DNA of 18,042 nt from DATDOO01 sp035293245 (GTDB lineage Bacteria > Pseudomonadota > Gammaproteobacteria > Methylococcales > Methylococcaceae). The position numbers were made by a program, and so were the translations under genes. Under the pieces are notes generated by a model. The model did not search any database. It saw only the letters and a list, made by a program, of their open reading frames with translations, and was not told the origin of the DNA. The stretch covers positions 1 through 18,042 of the forward strand of contig DATDOO010000132.1 in the NCBI GenBank assembly GCA_035293245.1, in the 5' to 3' direction. Shown here piece after piece: positions 6,099-13,902 of this stretch; within the stretch, counting starts at the first letter, position 1, and the number at the start of each line of letters is the position of its first letter.

Positions 6099-7169
6099 AT
6101 GAGCGACCCGTCGGACACGTTTTATTCGGTCATGCGCCGCCAGGGCATCACGAGGCGCAGTTTCCTGAAATATTGCAGCCTCACCGCCTCGGCCATGGCG
6201 CTGGGGCCGCAGTTCGTCGGCCAGATCGCCCACGCCATGGAAACCAAGCCGCGCACCCCGGTGCTGTGGCTGCACGGGCTGGAGTGCACCTGCTGCTCGG
6301 AATCCTTCATCCGCTCCGCCCACCCTTTGGCCAAGGACGTGGTGCTGTCCATGCTGTCCCTGGACTACGACGACACCCTCATGGCCGCCGCTGGCCACCA
6401 GGCGGAAGCGGCGCTGGAAAACACCATCCGGAAATACAAGGGCCGCTACATCCTGGCGGTGGAAGGCAATCCGCCGCTCAACGAAGACGGCATGTTCTGC
6501 ATCGTCGGCGGCAAGCCCTTCGTGGAACAACTGCGCTACGCCGCCAAGGACGCCGCGGCGGTCATCGCCTGGGGCTCCTGCGCTTCCAACGGCTGCGTGC
6601 AGGCCGCCAGGCCCAATCCCACCCGGGCCACGCCCATCCACAAGGTCATCACCGACAAGCCCATCGTCAAGGTGCCGGGCTGCCCGCCCATCGCCGAAGT
6701 CATGACCGGCGTCATCACTTACATGCTCACTTTCGACAAGCTGCCGGAACTGGACGCCCAGGGCCGGCCCAAGATGTTCTACGGCCAGCGCATCCACGAC
6801 AAATGCTACCGCCGCCCCCACTTCGACGCCGGCCAGTTCGTCGAGCACTGGGACGACGCAGCGGCGCGGGCAGGACACTGCCTGTACAAGGTCGGCTGCA
6901 AAGGCCCGACCACCTACAACGCCTGCTCCACGGTGGGCTGGAATGCGGGTACTTCCTCACCGGTGCGCTCCGGCCACGGCTGCCTCGGCTGTTCCGAGGA
7001 GAACTTTTGGGACAAGGGCTCGTTCTACGACCGGGTCACCGAACTCAACGTGTTCGGGGTGGAAAGCAGCGCCGACGGCGTGGGCCTGGCGGCGGCGGGC
7101 GCGGTGGGCGCGGCCATCGCCGCCCACGCGGCGGCTTCGGTGCTGAAGGCCCCGGAAAAACAGCAATGA
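6099..7169 (+). CDS. hupS: Uptake [NiFe]-hydrogenase small subunit, group 1d, O2-tolerant type
   Basis: This 356-residue precursor is exported folded with HupL by the Tat pathway and passes electrons from H2 to the cytochrome HupC. The signal carries the twin-arginine motif RRSFLK (19-24) and probably ends after AHA at 46. The proximal cluster has the four standard cysteines C63, C66, C161 and C195 plus the two extra ones, C65 and C166. Numbering is exactly E. coli HyaA plus 46, so a [4Fe-3S] cluster and oxygen tolerance are predicted. Distal ligands are H233, C236, C261 and C267; medial ligands are C276, C295 and C298. A hydrophobic Ala/Gly-rich helix (about 326-348) would anchor it in the membrane. 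The start at 6099 has a strong purine-rich site (AAGGGGGAAGG); an ATG at 6082 is closed by a stop after six codons. It is the first gene of a long operon behind a sigma-54 promoter. Confidence 0.97.
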   Translation: MSDPSDTFYSVMRRQGITRRSFLKYCSLTASAMALGPQFVGQIAHAMETKPRTPVLWLHGLECTCCSESFIRSAHPLAKDVVLSMLSLDYDDTLMAAAGHQAEAALENTIRKYKGRYILAVEGNPPLNEDGMFCIVGGKPFVEQLRYAAKDAAAVIAWGSCASNGCVQAARPNPTRATPIHKVITDKPIVKVPGCPPIAEVMTGVITYMLTFDKLPELDAQGRPKMFYGQRIHDKCYRRPHFDAGQFVEHWDDAAARAGHCLYKVGCKGPTTYNACSTVGWNAGTSSPVRSGHGCLGCSEENFWDKGSFYDRVTELNVFGVESSADGVGLAAAGAVGAAIAAHAAASVLKAPEKQQ

Positions 7170-7179
7170 GCCGTATGTC

Positions 7180-7321
7180 ATCGTTCCCACCGTCTCGGTG
7201 GGAATGCAGCCGGGGACGCTCTGCGTCCCGCGTTCGAGCGTGCAACGGCCGCACGGCATCACGGCCTGGATGGGACGCAGAGCGTCCAGGGCGGCATTCC
7301 CACGTGCAACGTGGGAACGAT
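7180..7321. repeat. Palindromic repeat element, copy 1 (BIME/MITE-like), between hupS and hupL
   Basis: This 142-bp element begins ATCGTTCCCAC (7180-7190) and ends with its exact complement GTGGGAACGAT (7311-7321). Inside, GGACGCTCTGCGTCCC (7214-7229) is mirrored by GGGACGCAGAGCGTCC (7272-7287), and each end also folds locally as TTCCCAC-loop-GTGGGAA. The whole is thus a nested inverted repeat able to form a large hairpin. It encodes nothing convincing. A second copy lies at 9143-9282. Sequences of this GTTCCCAC...GTGGGAATGC type are common dispersed repeats in gammaproteobacteria; that is from memory, not a search. Confidence 0.88.
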
Positions 7322-7350
7322 AAGTACCAAAAAATAGATCAGGAACAACC

Positions 7351-9138
7351 ATGACCGTCATGCAAACCCCCAACGGCTACACCCTGGACGATTCCGGCAC
7401 GCGCGTGGTGGTGGACCCGGTGACCCGCATCGAAGGCCACCTGCGCTGCGAAGTGAACGTGGACGAGAACAACGTCATCCGCAACGCCGTGTCCAGCGGC
7501 ACCATGTGGCGCGGCCTGGAGATCATCCTCAAGGGCCGCGACCCGCGCGACGCCTGGGCCTTCACCCAGCGCATCTGCGGCGTGTGCACCGGCACCCACG
7601 CCCTCACCTCGGTGAGGGCGGTGGAAGACGCGCTGCGCATCCAGATTCCGGAGAACGCCAACAGCATCCGCAACATCATGCAGTTGACCCTGCAAGCCCA
7701 GGATCATCTGGTGCACTTCTACCACCTGCACGCCCTGGACTGGGTGGACGTGGTCAGCGCCCTCAAGGCCGATCCCAAAGCCACCTCCGCCCTGGCGCAG
7801 AGCATTTCGCCCTGGCCCAACTCCTCGCCGGGCTATTTCCAGGACATCGCCTCACGGCTGAAGAAATTCGTCGAAAGCGGCCAACTGGGGCCGTTCAGCA
7901 ACGGCTACTGGGGCAGCCCGGCCTACAAGCTGCCGCCGGAAGCCAACCTGATGGCGGTGGCCCACTACCTGGAAGCCCTGGACTTCCAGAAAGACATCAT
8001 GAAGATCCACGCCGTCTACGGCGGCAAGAACCCCCACCCCAACTGGCTGGTGGGCGGCGTGCCCTGCGCCATCAACGTGGACGGGGCGGGCGGGGCAATC
8101 AACATGGAACGGCTGAACCTGGTGTCGTCCGTCATCGACCGCACCATCGAATTCATCGAACAGGTGTATTTGCCGGACCTGAAGGCCATCGCCTCCTTCT
8201 ACAAGGACTGGCTGTACGGCGGCGGCCTTTCGGCCAGCAACGTGCTGAGTTACGGCGACATTCCGGAGAAGGCCAACGACACCTCTGCCGGCAACCTGAT
8301 TCTGCCGCGCGGGGCCATCATCGGCGGCAACCTCAACGAGGTGCACGACGTGGATTTGCGCGACCCGGCGCAGATTCAGGAATTCGTCACCCACTCCTGG
8401 TACCGCTACAGCGACGAGGATAAGGGCCTGCATCCCTTCGACGGCGTCACCGAACCGCGCTTCGAGCTGGGCTCCAAAACCAAAGGCACGCGCACCCACA
8501 TCGAAAATCTGGACGAGAGCGCCAAGTATTCCTGGATCAAGGCGCCGCGCTGGAAGGGCCACGCCATGGAGGTGGGGCCGCTGGCCCGCTACATCATCGG
8601 CTACGCCAAGGGCATGCCGGCCATCAAGGAACCGGTGGATCAGCTCCTCGGCGAACTGGGCCTGCCGGTGACCGCGCTATTCTCCACCCTGGGCCGCACC
8701 GCCGCCCGCGGCCTGGAGGCCCAGTACTGCGCCCATCAGATGCGGCACTTCCAGGACAAGCTGGTTAAGAACATCAAGGCCGGCGATCTGGCGACCGCCA
8801 ACGTGGCCAAGTGGGAACCACACACCTGGCCCGCCGAGGCCAAGGGCGTCGGCACCACGGAAGCCCCGCGCGGCGCTCTCGGCCACTGGGTGAAGGTGAA
8901 GGACGGCATGATCGACAACTACCAGTGCATCGTGCCCACCACCTGGAACGGTTCGCCCCGCGACCCGAAAGGCAACATCGGCGCCTTCGAGGCGGCCCTC
9001 ATGAACACGCCCATGGCCAAGCCGGAAGAGCCCCTGGAAATCCTACGTACCCTGCACAGCTTCGACCCGTGCCTGGCCTGCTCCACCCACGTGATGGACG
9101 AGGACGGCAAGGAGTTGCTGCAAGTCAAGGTGAGGTGA
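7351..9138 (+). CDS. hupL: Uptake [NiFe]-hydrogenase large subunit, group 1d
   Basis: This 595-residue catalytic subunit oxidises H2 in the periplasm as a complex with HupS. The nickel ligands are C76 and C79 in the L1 motif RICGVCTGTH and C574 and C577 in the L2 motif DPCLACSTH. The 15-residue tail after H580 (VMDEDGKELLQVKVR) is the expected substrate of HupD. It has no signal of its own and would travel with HupS through Tat. The start at 7351 has AGGA six bases upstream; a second ATG at 7360 is possible but less well placed. It is separated from hupS by 181 bp, mostly a palindromic repeat, which is unusual because these two genes are generally close together. Length and motifs are those of intact, active enzymes. 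Confidence 0.97.
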   Translation: MTVMQTPNGYTLDDSGTRVVVDPVTRIEGHLRCEVNVDENNVIRNAVSSGTMWRGLEIILKGRDPRDAWAFTQRICGVCTGTHALTSVRAVEDALRIQIPENANSIRNIMQLTLQAQDHLVHFYHLHALDWVDVVSALKADPKATSALAQSISPWPNSSPGYFQDIASRLKKFVESGQLGPFSNGYWGSPAYKLPPEANLMAVAHYLEALDFQKDIMKIHAVYGGKNPHPNWLVGGVPCAINVDGAGGAINMERLNLVSSVIDRTIEFIEQVYLPDLKAIASFYKDWLYGGGLSASNVLSYGDIPEKANDTSAGNLILPRGAIIGGNLNEVHDVDLRDPAQIQEFVTHSWYRYSDEDKGLHPFDGVTEPRFELGSKTKGTRTHIENLDESAKYSWIKAPRWKGHAMEVGPLARYIIGYAKGMPAIKEPVDQLLGELGLPVTALFSTLGRTAARGLEAQYCAHQMRHFQDKLVKNIKAGDLATANVAKWEPHTWPAEAKGVGTTEAPRGALGHWVKVKDGMIDNYQCIVPTTWNGSPRDPKGNIGAFEAALMNTPMAKPEEPLEILRTLHSFDPCLACSTHVMDEDGKELLQVKVR

Positions 9139-9142
9139 ATTC

Positions 9143-9282
9143 ATCGTTCCCACGCTCCGCGTGGGAATGCAGCCAGCGGCGCTCTGCGCCGCGTATCGGG
9201 AAGACGACTCCCAGGAATGATCGCCTTGGGACGGGACGCGGAGCGTCCCTTGAGGCATTCCCACGCCGAGCGTGGGAACGAT
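9143..9282. repeat. Palindromic repeat element, copy 2 (BIME/MITE-like), between hupL and hupE
   Basis: This 140-bp element has the same termini as the copy at 7180: ATCGTTCCCAC at 9143-9153 and GTGGGAACGAT at 9272-9282. The TTCCCAC-loop-GTGGGAATGCAGCC segment at the left end is conserved. The inner parts differ: a GGCGCTCTGCGCC hairpin is on the left and a GGGACGCGGAGCGTCCC segment on the right. It starts five bases after the hupL stop codon and ends 31 bp before hupE. It could act as a 3' mRNA-stabilising hairpin or an attenuator inside the operon. Confidence 0.88.
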
Positions 9283-9313
9283 AAAGACAATAGCCAACCG
9301 CCGAGGATTTTCC

Positions 9314-9886
9314 ATGCGTGCACTCCTTCATCTCGCAACCGTGACGGCCGTACTTGCGGCGCCCGCCGCTTTCGCCCACACCGGCAGCCATCCGGTCGCG
9401 GGCTTCGTCTCCGGCTTTACCCATCCCTTCGCCGGGCTGGACCACCTGCTGGCCATGGTGGGCGTCGGCCTTTGGGCGGTGCGGACTGCGCCGCGCCAAG
9501 CCTGGCTGTTACCCGCGGCATTCGTGGCCGTCATGTCTGTAGGCGGTGCCCTGGGTACGGCCGGTCTGCCGCTGGGCGGCACCGAAACCGGCATCGCCGC
9601 CTCGGTGCTGCTGCTGGGTGCACTGGTGGCATCCATGGCGCGCTTGCCCGTCATCCACGCCGCCTTGCTGGTCGGCTTGTTCGCCCTGTTTCATGGTTAC
9701 GCCCACGGCATGGAAATGACCGCCGGTGACGATTTCGCCGCCTATTCCGCCGGCTTTCTCGTCGCCACCGGCGCGTTGCACCTGCTGGGAATCGGCCTGA
9801 GCCGCCTGTTGCTGCCCATGCCGGCCCTGTATCGGGCCGTCGGTGGACTGATGGGCTTGTGGGGCGCGTATTTGTTGCTTTCGTAG
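9314..9886 (+). CDS. hupE: HupE/UreJ family membrane protein, probable nickel transporter
   Basis: This 190-residue hydrophobic protein has a cleavable-looking N-terminus (cut after AFA at about 21) followed by about six membrane helices. The family signature HPFAGLDHLLAM is at 37-48 with H37, D43 and H44, and a second His motif, FHGYAHGME, is at 126-134. HupE/UreJ proteins move nickel into the cell for hydrogenase or urease. Here hydrogenase is the evident client. The open frame extends upstream into the repeat element, but ATG at 9314 has GAGG eight bases before it and begins the signal sequence, so I start there. It lies between hupL and hupC, the S-L-E-C-D order I recall from Methylococcus. 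Confidence 0.93.
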   Translation: MRALLHLATVTAVLAAPAAFAHTGSHPVAGFVSGFTHPFAGLDHLLAMVGVGLWAVRTAPRQAWLLPAAFVAVMSVGGALGTAGLPLGGTETGIAASVLLLGALVASMARLPVIHAALLVGLFALFHGYAHGMEMTAGDDFAAYSAGFLVATGALHLLGIGLSRLLLPMPALYRAVGGLMGLWGAYLLLS

Positions 9887-9894
9887 ACCGACCC

Positions 9895-9923
9895 GCTGGG
9901 GTTCGCGGACTCACCCCAGCCTA
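9895..9923. repeat. Short REP-like palindrome between hupE and hupC
   Basis: CTGGGGT (9896-9902) and ACCCCAG (9913-9919) form a 7-bp stem with a 10-base loop directly after hupE. Read on the minus strand the unit begins GTAGGCTGGGGTGAG, which resembles a dispersed GTAGG-TGGGGTGAG type repeat seen in many proteobacteria. It is unrelated in sequence to the two larger elements in the same operon. Confidence 0.6.
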
Positions 9924-9946
9924 CGCAATTTTGAGAGGCAAACACC

Positions 9947-10627
9947 ATGTCCAGCGTTTTATCCGTGACCGACCGCATCTACGTCTACGAGAAACCGGTG
10001 CGCCTGTGGCACTGGGTCAACGCCGCCGCCATCGTGGCGCTGGCGATCACCGGCTGGCTCATCGCCTATCCGCCGGTGGTGTCCGGCGGCGAAGCCAGCG
10101 GCCATTTCCTCATGGGCTACATCCGCTTCGCCCATTTCTCCGCCGGCTACATCCTGGCGGTGGGGCTGGTCGGCCGGGCCTACTGGGCCCTGGTGGGCAA
10201 CCGCTATGCCCGCGAACTGTTCCTGCCCGCCGTCCACTCCGCCCGCTGGTGGCAGGGGCTGTGGCACGAACTGCTCTGGTATCTGTTCCTGGTGAAAGAG
10301 CCGCGCAAGCACGCCGGCCACAATCCCCTGGCGGGGCTGGCCATGTTTTTGTTCTACGTGCTGGGCAGCCTGTTCATGATCGCCACCGGCTTCGCTTTGT
10401 ACGGCGAAGGCGCCGGCGGCTGGGCAGCGGATGCTTTCAGCTGGGTGTTGCCTGTCCTGGGCGGCAGCCAGCAGGTGCACAGCCTGCACCATCTGGGCCT
10501 GTGGTACCTGGTGGTGTTCACCCTCACCCACATCTATGTCGCGGTCCGCGAGCAGATCCTGTCGCGCCAGTCGGTGGCCAGCACCATGCTCGACGGCTGG
10601 CGGGTGTGGAAAGACGACCGGCCGTAA
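9947..10627 (+). CDS. hupC: Ni/Fe-hydrogenase b-type cytochrome subunit
   Basis: This 226-residue integral membrane cytochrome b takes electrons from HupS and passes them to the quinone pool. About four membrane helices are seen (roughly 23-42, 62-83, 128-152, 183-201). Candidate haem histidines are H22 in the WHW motif, H63, H181 or H182, and H195, in the pattern of HyaC/HupC/HoxZ. The N-terminus IYVYEKPVRLWHWVNAAA is typical of the family. The ATG at 9947 has GAGAGG nine bases upstream. The gene ends 4 bp before hupD. Its presence shows that the group 1 enzyme is respiratory, feeding H2 electrons to the aerobic chain. Confidence 0.96.
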   Translation: MSSVLSVTDRIYVYEKPVRLWHWVNAAAIVALAITGWLIAYPPVVSGGEASGHFLMGYIRFAHFSAGYILAVGLVGRAYWALVGNRYARELFLPAVHSARWWQGLWHELLWYLFLVKEPRKHAGHNPLAGLAMFLFYVLGSLFMIATGFALYGEGAGGWAADAFSWVLPVLGGSQQVHSLHHLGLWYLVVFTLTHIYVAVREQILSRQSVASTMLDGWRVWKDDRP

Positions 10628-10631
10628 ATCC

Positions 10632-11228
10632 ATGCGCATCCTGATCCTGGGAATCGGCAACCTGCTTTGGGCCGACGAGGGCTTCGGCGTGCGCGTGGTG
10701 CAGGAACTGGCGCGGCGCTGCCGCTTCCCGCCGGAGGTGACCCTGTTGGACGGCGGCACCCAGGGCTTGGGGCTGATCCCCTACGTCCAGGAATGCGACG
10801 TGCTGGTGATCGCCGACGCGGTGGATTTCCACCAGGCGCCCGGCAGCTTGCTGGAAGTCCACGACGACCAAGTGCCGCAGTACCTCAGCGCCGGCAAGCT
10901 GAGCCTGCACCAGGTCAGTTTCCAGGAAGTGCTCGCCCTGTGCGGACTGATGGGCCGGGGACCAAGCCGGCTTTGTCTGATCGGCGTGCAGCCGGTGGTG
11001 CTGGAAGATTACGGCGGCAGCCTCACGCCCCAGGTCAAAGACCAACTGGAACCGGCCCTGGCGCGCATCCTTGCCTACCTGCAGTCCCTGGGCGTCGCCG
11101 TACTCCAGCGCGAAGGAGCGCCGGATACCGGCCCCCTGGACATGGACGGCTACGAACAACAGCGTCCGTCGCCCGAAAAAGCCTGCCGCATCGGCGACGC
11201 CCGCTGGTTTACCGCGCCGGAGGTTTGA
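10632..11228 (+). CDS. hupD: Hydrogenase maturation endopeptidase for HupL
   Basis: This 198-residue protease of the HyaD/HupD family should cleave the 15-residue tail of HupL once nickel is in place. The N-terminal strand GIGNLLWADEGFGVR (7-21) holds E16, and D62 (ADAVDF) and H93 (SLHQVSF) complete the nickel-binding trio; these numbers are identical to E. coli HybD. It is longer than the protease encoded at 2846-3310 because of a C-terminal extension after about residue 160, as usual for group 1 versions. The ATG at 10632 follows the hupC stop by 4 bp, so translation is likely coupled. Confidence 0.95.
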   Translation: MRILILGIGNLLWADEGFGVRVVQELARRCRFPPEVTLLDGGTQGLGLIPYVQECDVLVIADAVDFHQAPGSLLEVHDDQVPQYLSAGKLSLHQVSFQEVLALCGLMGRGPSRLCLIGVQPVVLEDYGGSLTPQVKDQLEPALARILAYLQSLGVAVLQREGAPDTGPLDMDGYEQQRPSPEKACRIGDARWFTAPEV

Positions 11229-11234
11229 AGGTCC

Positions 11235-11543
11235 ATGTGCATCGGCATTCCCATGCAAGTACTGGAGCCCGGCGAACTCTACGCCCGCTGCCAGGGGCCG
11301 CAAGGCGCATGTCTTGTCGACATGCGACTGGTGGGCTGCCAGCCGGCCGGCGCCTGGGTGCTGGTGTTTCTGGATGCGGCACGGGAAGTCGTGGCTGCCG
11401 AACGCGCCGGGCAAATTCAGAATGCCCTGCTGGCCCTGAACCAGGCCATGCACGGCGATACCGACCTGGACCGCTGGTTCCCCGACCTGGCCGGCCGCGA
11501 ACCGCAACTTCCCGATTTCCTCAAACTCCAGGCTGACCCATGA
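11235..11543 (+). CDS. hupF: Hydrogenase assembly chaperone HupF (HypC paralogue)
   Basis: This 102-residue HypC/HupF family chaperone starts MCIGIPMQVLEPG; Cys2 is the residue that in HypC contacts the iron ligand complex and the large subunit. It has the longer body and the WVLVFLDAAREVV segment (about 40-52) typical of HupF rather than HypC. Known HupF binds the HupL precursor and protects it under aerobic conditions. GGAGG and AAGG stand just upstream of the start, and the gene overlaps hupH by 4 bp (ATGA). A true hypC could still lie outside the window, since hypCDEF are not present here. Confidence 0.9.
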   Translation: MCIGIPMQVLEPGELYARCQGPQGACLVDMRLVGCQPAGAWVLVFLDAAREVVAAERAGQIQNALLALNQAMHGDTDLDRWFPDLAGREPQLPDFLKLQADP

Positions 11544-12385
11544 ACACCCGCCCCGAATCGGTCGCTGCGCAACAGGCGCCTTTAGCCAGTCCTTTCGACG
11601 ACCCGGAGTGCAGTTATGTGGCCATGCCGCGGGGCATGCAGACCTTCACCCAGCCGTCCCTGTGCGGCTGGGAGCGGACGGACGGTGCTGCCGGCCGGGC
11701 GCTGCTGGCCAGGGTTGCCGAACAATTGGGCAACCGCCTTCCGGCGGGCCGTTGGGATCTGCGCGGCCTGGATGCGGCCGACCGGCGTTTCGTCGCCGAA
11801 GTCCTCGGCCGGGGCGAAATCGGCATCCGGGTAACGGCTCCGCCGGGGCGGCTGGAGATGGAAGAGTCGGTTTTCGCCGGCCTGTGGCAAATCCGCCATA
11901 TCCAGGGCGACGGCACCCATGAGGATTATCTGGAAACTGGCCCTTTGCCTTTCGCCGTCTACGAATGGGCGGGGCGGTTGACCCAAGGCGCCGGCCTGGC
12001 CATACCCGCCGAGTTTCCCGCCGGGGTGATGAACGCCCCGGCCGTCCTGGCGGAAGTCGCCGACAAGTCGCACAATCACCGGCCCGGCCGGGACAGCATC
12101 GTCAACCTGTCTTTGCTGCCCATGACGCCCGAAGACGTGGCTCTGGTGGCGGACAGTCTGGGCCTGGCCGGCCTGTCCCTGGTCTCCAAGGGCTACGGCG
12201 ACTGCCGCATCCACCTGACCCGCGTACCCCACGTGTGGTGGGTGCAGTACTTCAACGCGCCCGGCCAGATGATCCTCAACACCCTGGAAGTCACCGCCAT
12301 GCCCGCCGTGGCCCTGGCGGCGGCGGAAGACCTGGCCGATTCGGCGCAACGTTTGGCGGAAACCCTGGCGGAACTGGGCGCATAA
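11540..12385 (+). CDS. hupH: Hydrogenase expression/formation protein HupH (HyaF family)
   Basis: This 281-residue protein matches the HupH/HyaF family in length and layout. The C-terminal half is best conserved: HVWWVQYFNAPGQMILNTLEVTAMP (about 231-255) followed by EDLADSAQRLAETLAEL. These proteins are needed for maturation of the small subunit or its iron-sulfur clusters in aerobic uptake hydrogenases; the exact chemistry is not settled. The start overlaps the hupF stop by 4 bp. In rhizobia, hupG (HyaE-like, thioredoxin fold) usually precedes and hupI (rubredoxin) and hupJ usually follow; none is found here, and the next gene is a hupK-like gene 4 bp away. Confidence 0.88.
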   Translation: MNTRPESVAAQQAPLASPFDDPECSYVAMPRGMQTFTQPSLCGWERTDGAAGRALLARVAEQLGNRLPAGRWDLRGLDAADRRFVAEVLGRGEIGIRVTAPPGRLEMEESVFAGLWQIRHIQGDGTHEDYLETGPLPFAVYEWAGRLTQGAGLAIPAEFPAGVMNAPAVLAEVADKSHNHRPGRDSIVNLSLLPMTPEDVALVADSLGLAGLSLVSKGYGDCRIHLTRVPHVWWVQYFNAPGQMILNTLEVTAMPAVALAAAEDLADSAQRLAETLAELGA

Positions 12386-12389
12386 GCGA

Positions 12390-13556
12390 TTGGACCGCCG
12401 CGAGCACACTCCATCGGCGGCGGTATCCGCCGGCATCGCCATCCGTTGCACCGTGCGCGACGGCCGCGTCGCCGCGGTAAGCCTGATCCCGCGCCGGCCC
12501 GATCCCGTGGAGCGGTTGGCCGTGGGACGCACGCCGAGCGAGGCGGTCGGCCTGTTCGCCAGCCTGTTTTCCCTGTGCCCGGAAGCCCATTGCCTGGCCG
12601 CGAGCCAAGCGCTGGCCGCCGCCGCGGGAATGGCCATGGCCCCCGGTGTGCTGAACCGCCAGGAAGCCCGGCGCGAGCTGGAAATCATCAAGGAACATTC
12701 GCTCAACCTGCTGCTCCAGCAGCCTGCCGCCGACCCCCGCCTGGCGCAGGGGCTGGTGACCGGCTACGGCGCATTGCGAGCCGCCCTGGGCGGCTCGCGC
12801 ATCCACGGGCCGGCGGAAACACCGCCGGCCGTGGATACCGCTGCGGCGCAGGCAGCCCTGGACGCCTGGGAAAAGATGCTGCAAGCCCTTTGCGGGGAAT
12901 TCTGGCGCTGGCCGGACCCCGACCTGGACGCTCTCCAACACTGGCAAGCGCGGCGGGACTCACCCGCCGCCCGTTTGCTGCATCGGCACGCGCAGCCCGG
13001 CTGGCCGGCATTCGGCCGCTGCACGGCCGCCCTCCTGCCGCCGTTGCCGCCTGCTTGTCTGGAATCCTGGCTGTCCGGGCAGCCGGCGGAACTGGCCACG
13101 CCCACCTGGGAAGGCCGCACACGGGAAACCGGCAGCTACGCCCGCCAGGCGGAAACGCCCTTGATCCGGGACGCGCGCGCCGGCCATGGCAACGGCCTTT
13201 ACACCCGCACCCTGGCGCGGCTGGTGGAACTCAAGGCGTTGTTCCACAGCGTCCGCCTGCGCTTGGCGCACGACGCAACGCCCGCCTCCCCTCGCCCGAA
13301 ACAGGACGGCGGCACGGGCCTCGCCCAGACCGAAGCCTCGCGCGGGCGGCTGATCCACCGCGCCGAGCTGGCCCGAGGGCGGGTAAGTTCCTACCGAATC
13401 CTGGCGCCCACCGAATGGAACTTCCACCCCCTCGGCCTGCTGAATTCGGCCTTGACCGGCGTCCCCGCCACGACCGAGTTGCCGGCGCAGATCGACGCCC
13501 TGCTGCGCGCCGTCGATCCCTGCGTTGACTTCCGGCTGACGCTGGACCACGCTTAG
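12390..13556 (+). CDS. hupK: HupK-like protein: non-catalytic homologue of the hydrogenase large subunit
   Basis: This 388-residue protein keeps the outline of a [NiFe] large subunit but has lost the nickel site. The L1 position reads SLCPEAH (61-67), with one cysteine instead of two. The C-terminus reads DPCVDFRLTLDHA (376-388), with one cysteine and no cleavable tail. Upstream, RAELARGRVSSYRILAPTEWNFHP (roughly 328-351) matches the conserved large-subunit segment before L2. HupK proteins are thought to act as a scaffold or chaperone in cofactor assembly. The TTG at 12390 is 4 bp after the hupH stop and is the best start I can see, without a strong ribosome site; a GTG near residue 22 is an alternative. 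The intact frame and position in the operon argue against a pseudogene. Confidence 0.8.
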   Translation: MDRREHTPSAAVSAGIAIRCTVRDGRVAAVSLIPRRPDPVERLAVGRTPSEAVGLFASLFSLCPEAHCLAASQALAAAAGMAMAPGVLNRQEARRELEIIKEHSLNLLLQQPAADPRLAQGLVTGYGALRAALGGSRIHGPAETPPAVDTAAAQAALDAWEKMLQALCGEFWRWPDPDLDALQHWQARRDSPAARLLHRHAQPGWPAFGRCTAALLPPLPPACLESWLSGQPAELATPTWEGRTRETGSYARQAETPLIRDARAGHGNGLYTRTLARLVELKALFHSVRLRLAHDATPASPRPKQDGGTGLAQTEASRGRLIHRAELARGRVSSYRILAPTEWNFHPLGLLNSALTGVPATTELPAQIDALLRAVDPCVDFRLTLDHA

Positions 13557-13559
13557 CCC

Positions 13560-13901
13560 ATGCACGAGCTGTCCCTCTGTCAAGGCATCGTCGACGCCAT
13601 CGAGGCGGAAGCGCGCAAGCAGGATTTCCGCCGTGTGCGCTGCGTGCAACTGGAAATCGGCGCCCTGGCCGGGGTGGACGGCGACGCCCTACGTTTCGGC
13701 TGGGAACTGGTCAGTCCCGGCACCCTGGCGGAAGGCGCGGCGCTGGACATCGTCAGCGTGCCCGGTTCTGCGTGGTGCTTCGATTGCCAGGAGACGATCG
13801 AAGTCGAAAACTATTACGACCCCTGCCCGCGCTGCCAAAGCCACAAACTGCGGGTCAGCGGCGGCGAGCAACTCAAGATCAAACAACTCGAGGTGGAATG
13901 A
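13560..13901 (+). CDS. hypA: Hydrogenase nickel incorporation protein HypA
   Basis: This 113-residue metallochaperone delivers nickel to the hydrogenase large subunit together with HypB. The N-terminal MHELSLC places the nickel-binding H2 and E3 as in all HypA. The zinc site is formed by two CxxC pairs, C73/C76 (CFDC) and C89/C92 (CPRC). The start at 13560 is fixed by the need for His at position 2, although the ribosome site is weak. It follows the hupK-like gene by 3 bp and precedes hypB by 1 bp. A single copy could serve both hydrogenases of the window. Confidence 0.96.
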   Translation: MHELSLCQGIVDAIEAEARKQDFRRVRCVQLEIGALAGVDGDALRFGWELVSPGTLAEGAALDIVSVPGSAWCFDCQETIEVENYYDPCPRCQSHKLRVSGGEQLKIKQLEVE

Positions 13902-13902
13902 C

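Noticed and set aside
5800..6102. Possible 100-codon gene in the divergent intergenic region
   Set aside because: It covers the sigma-54 element and half-site cluster, overlaps both flanking starts, lacks a ribosome site and has no recognisable features.
7180..9282. CRISPR-like repeats
   Set aside because: There are only two copies, about 2 kb apart, each a nested palindrome located in a gene junction. There are no regular spacers.
11235..11543. Annotating this gene as hypC
   Set aside because: The length, the WVLVFLDAAREV segment and the position between hupD and hupH fit HupF better.
12390..13556. Degenerate large-subunit pseudogene
   Set aside because: The frame is intact over 388 codons, fits tightly in the operon, and the loss of cysteines is the normal state of HupK proteins.
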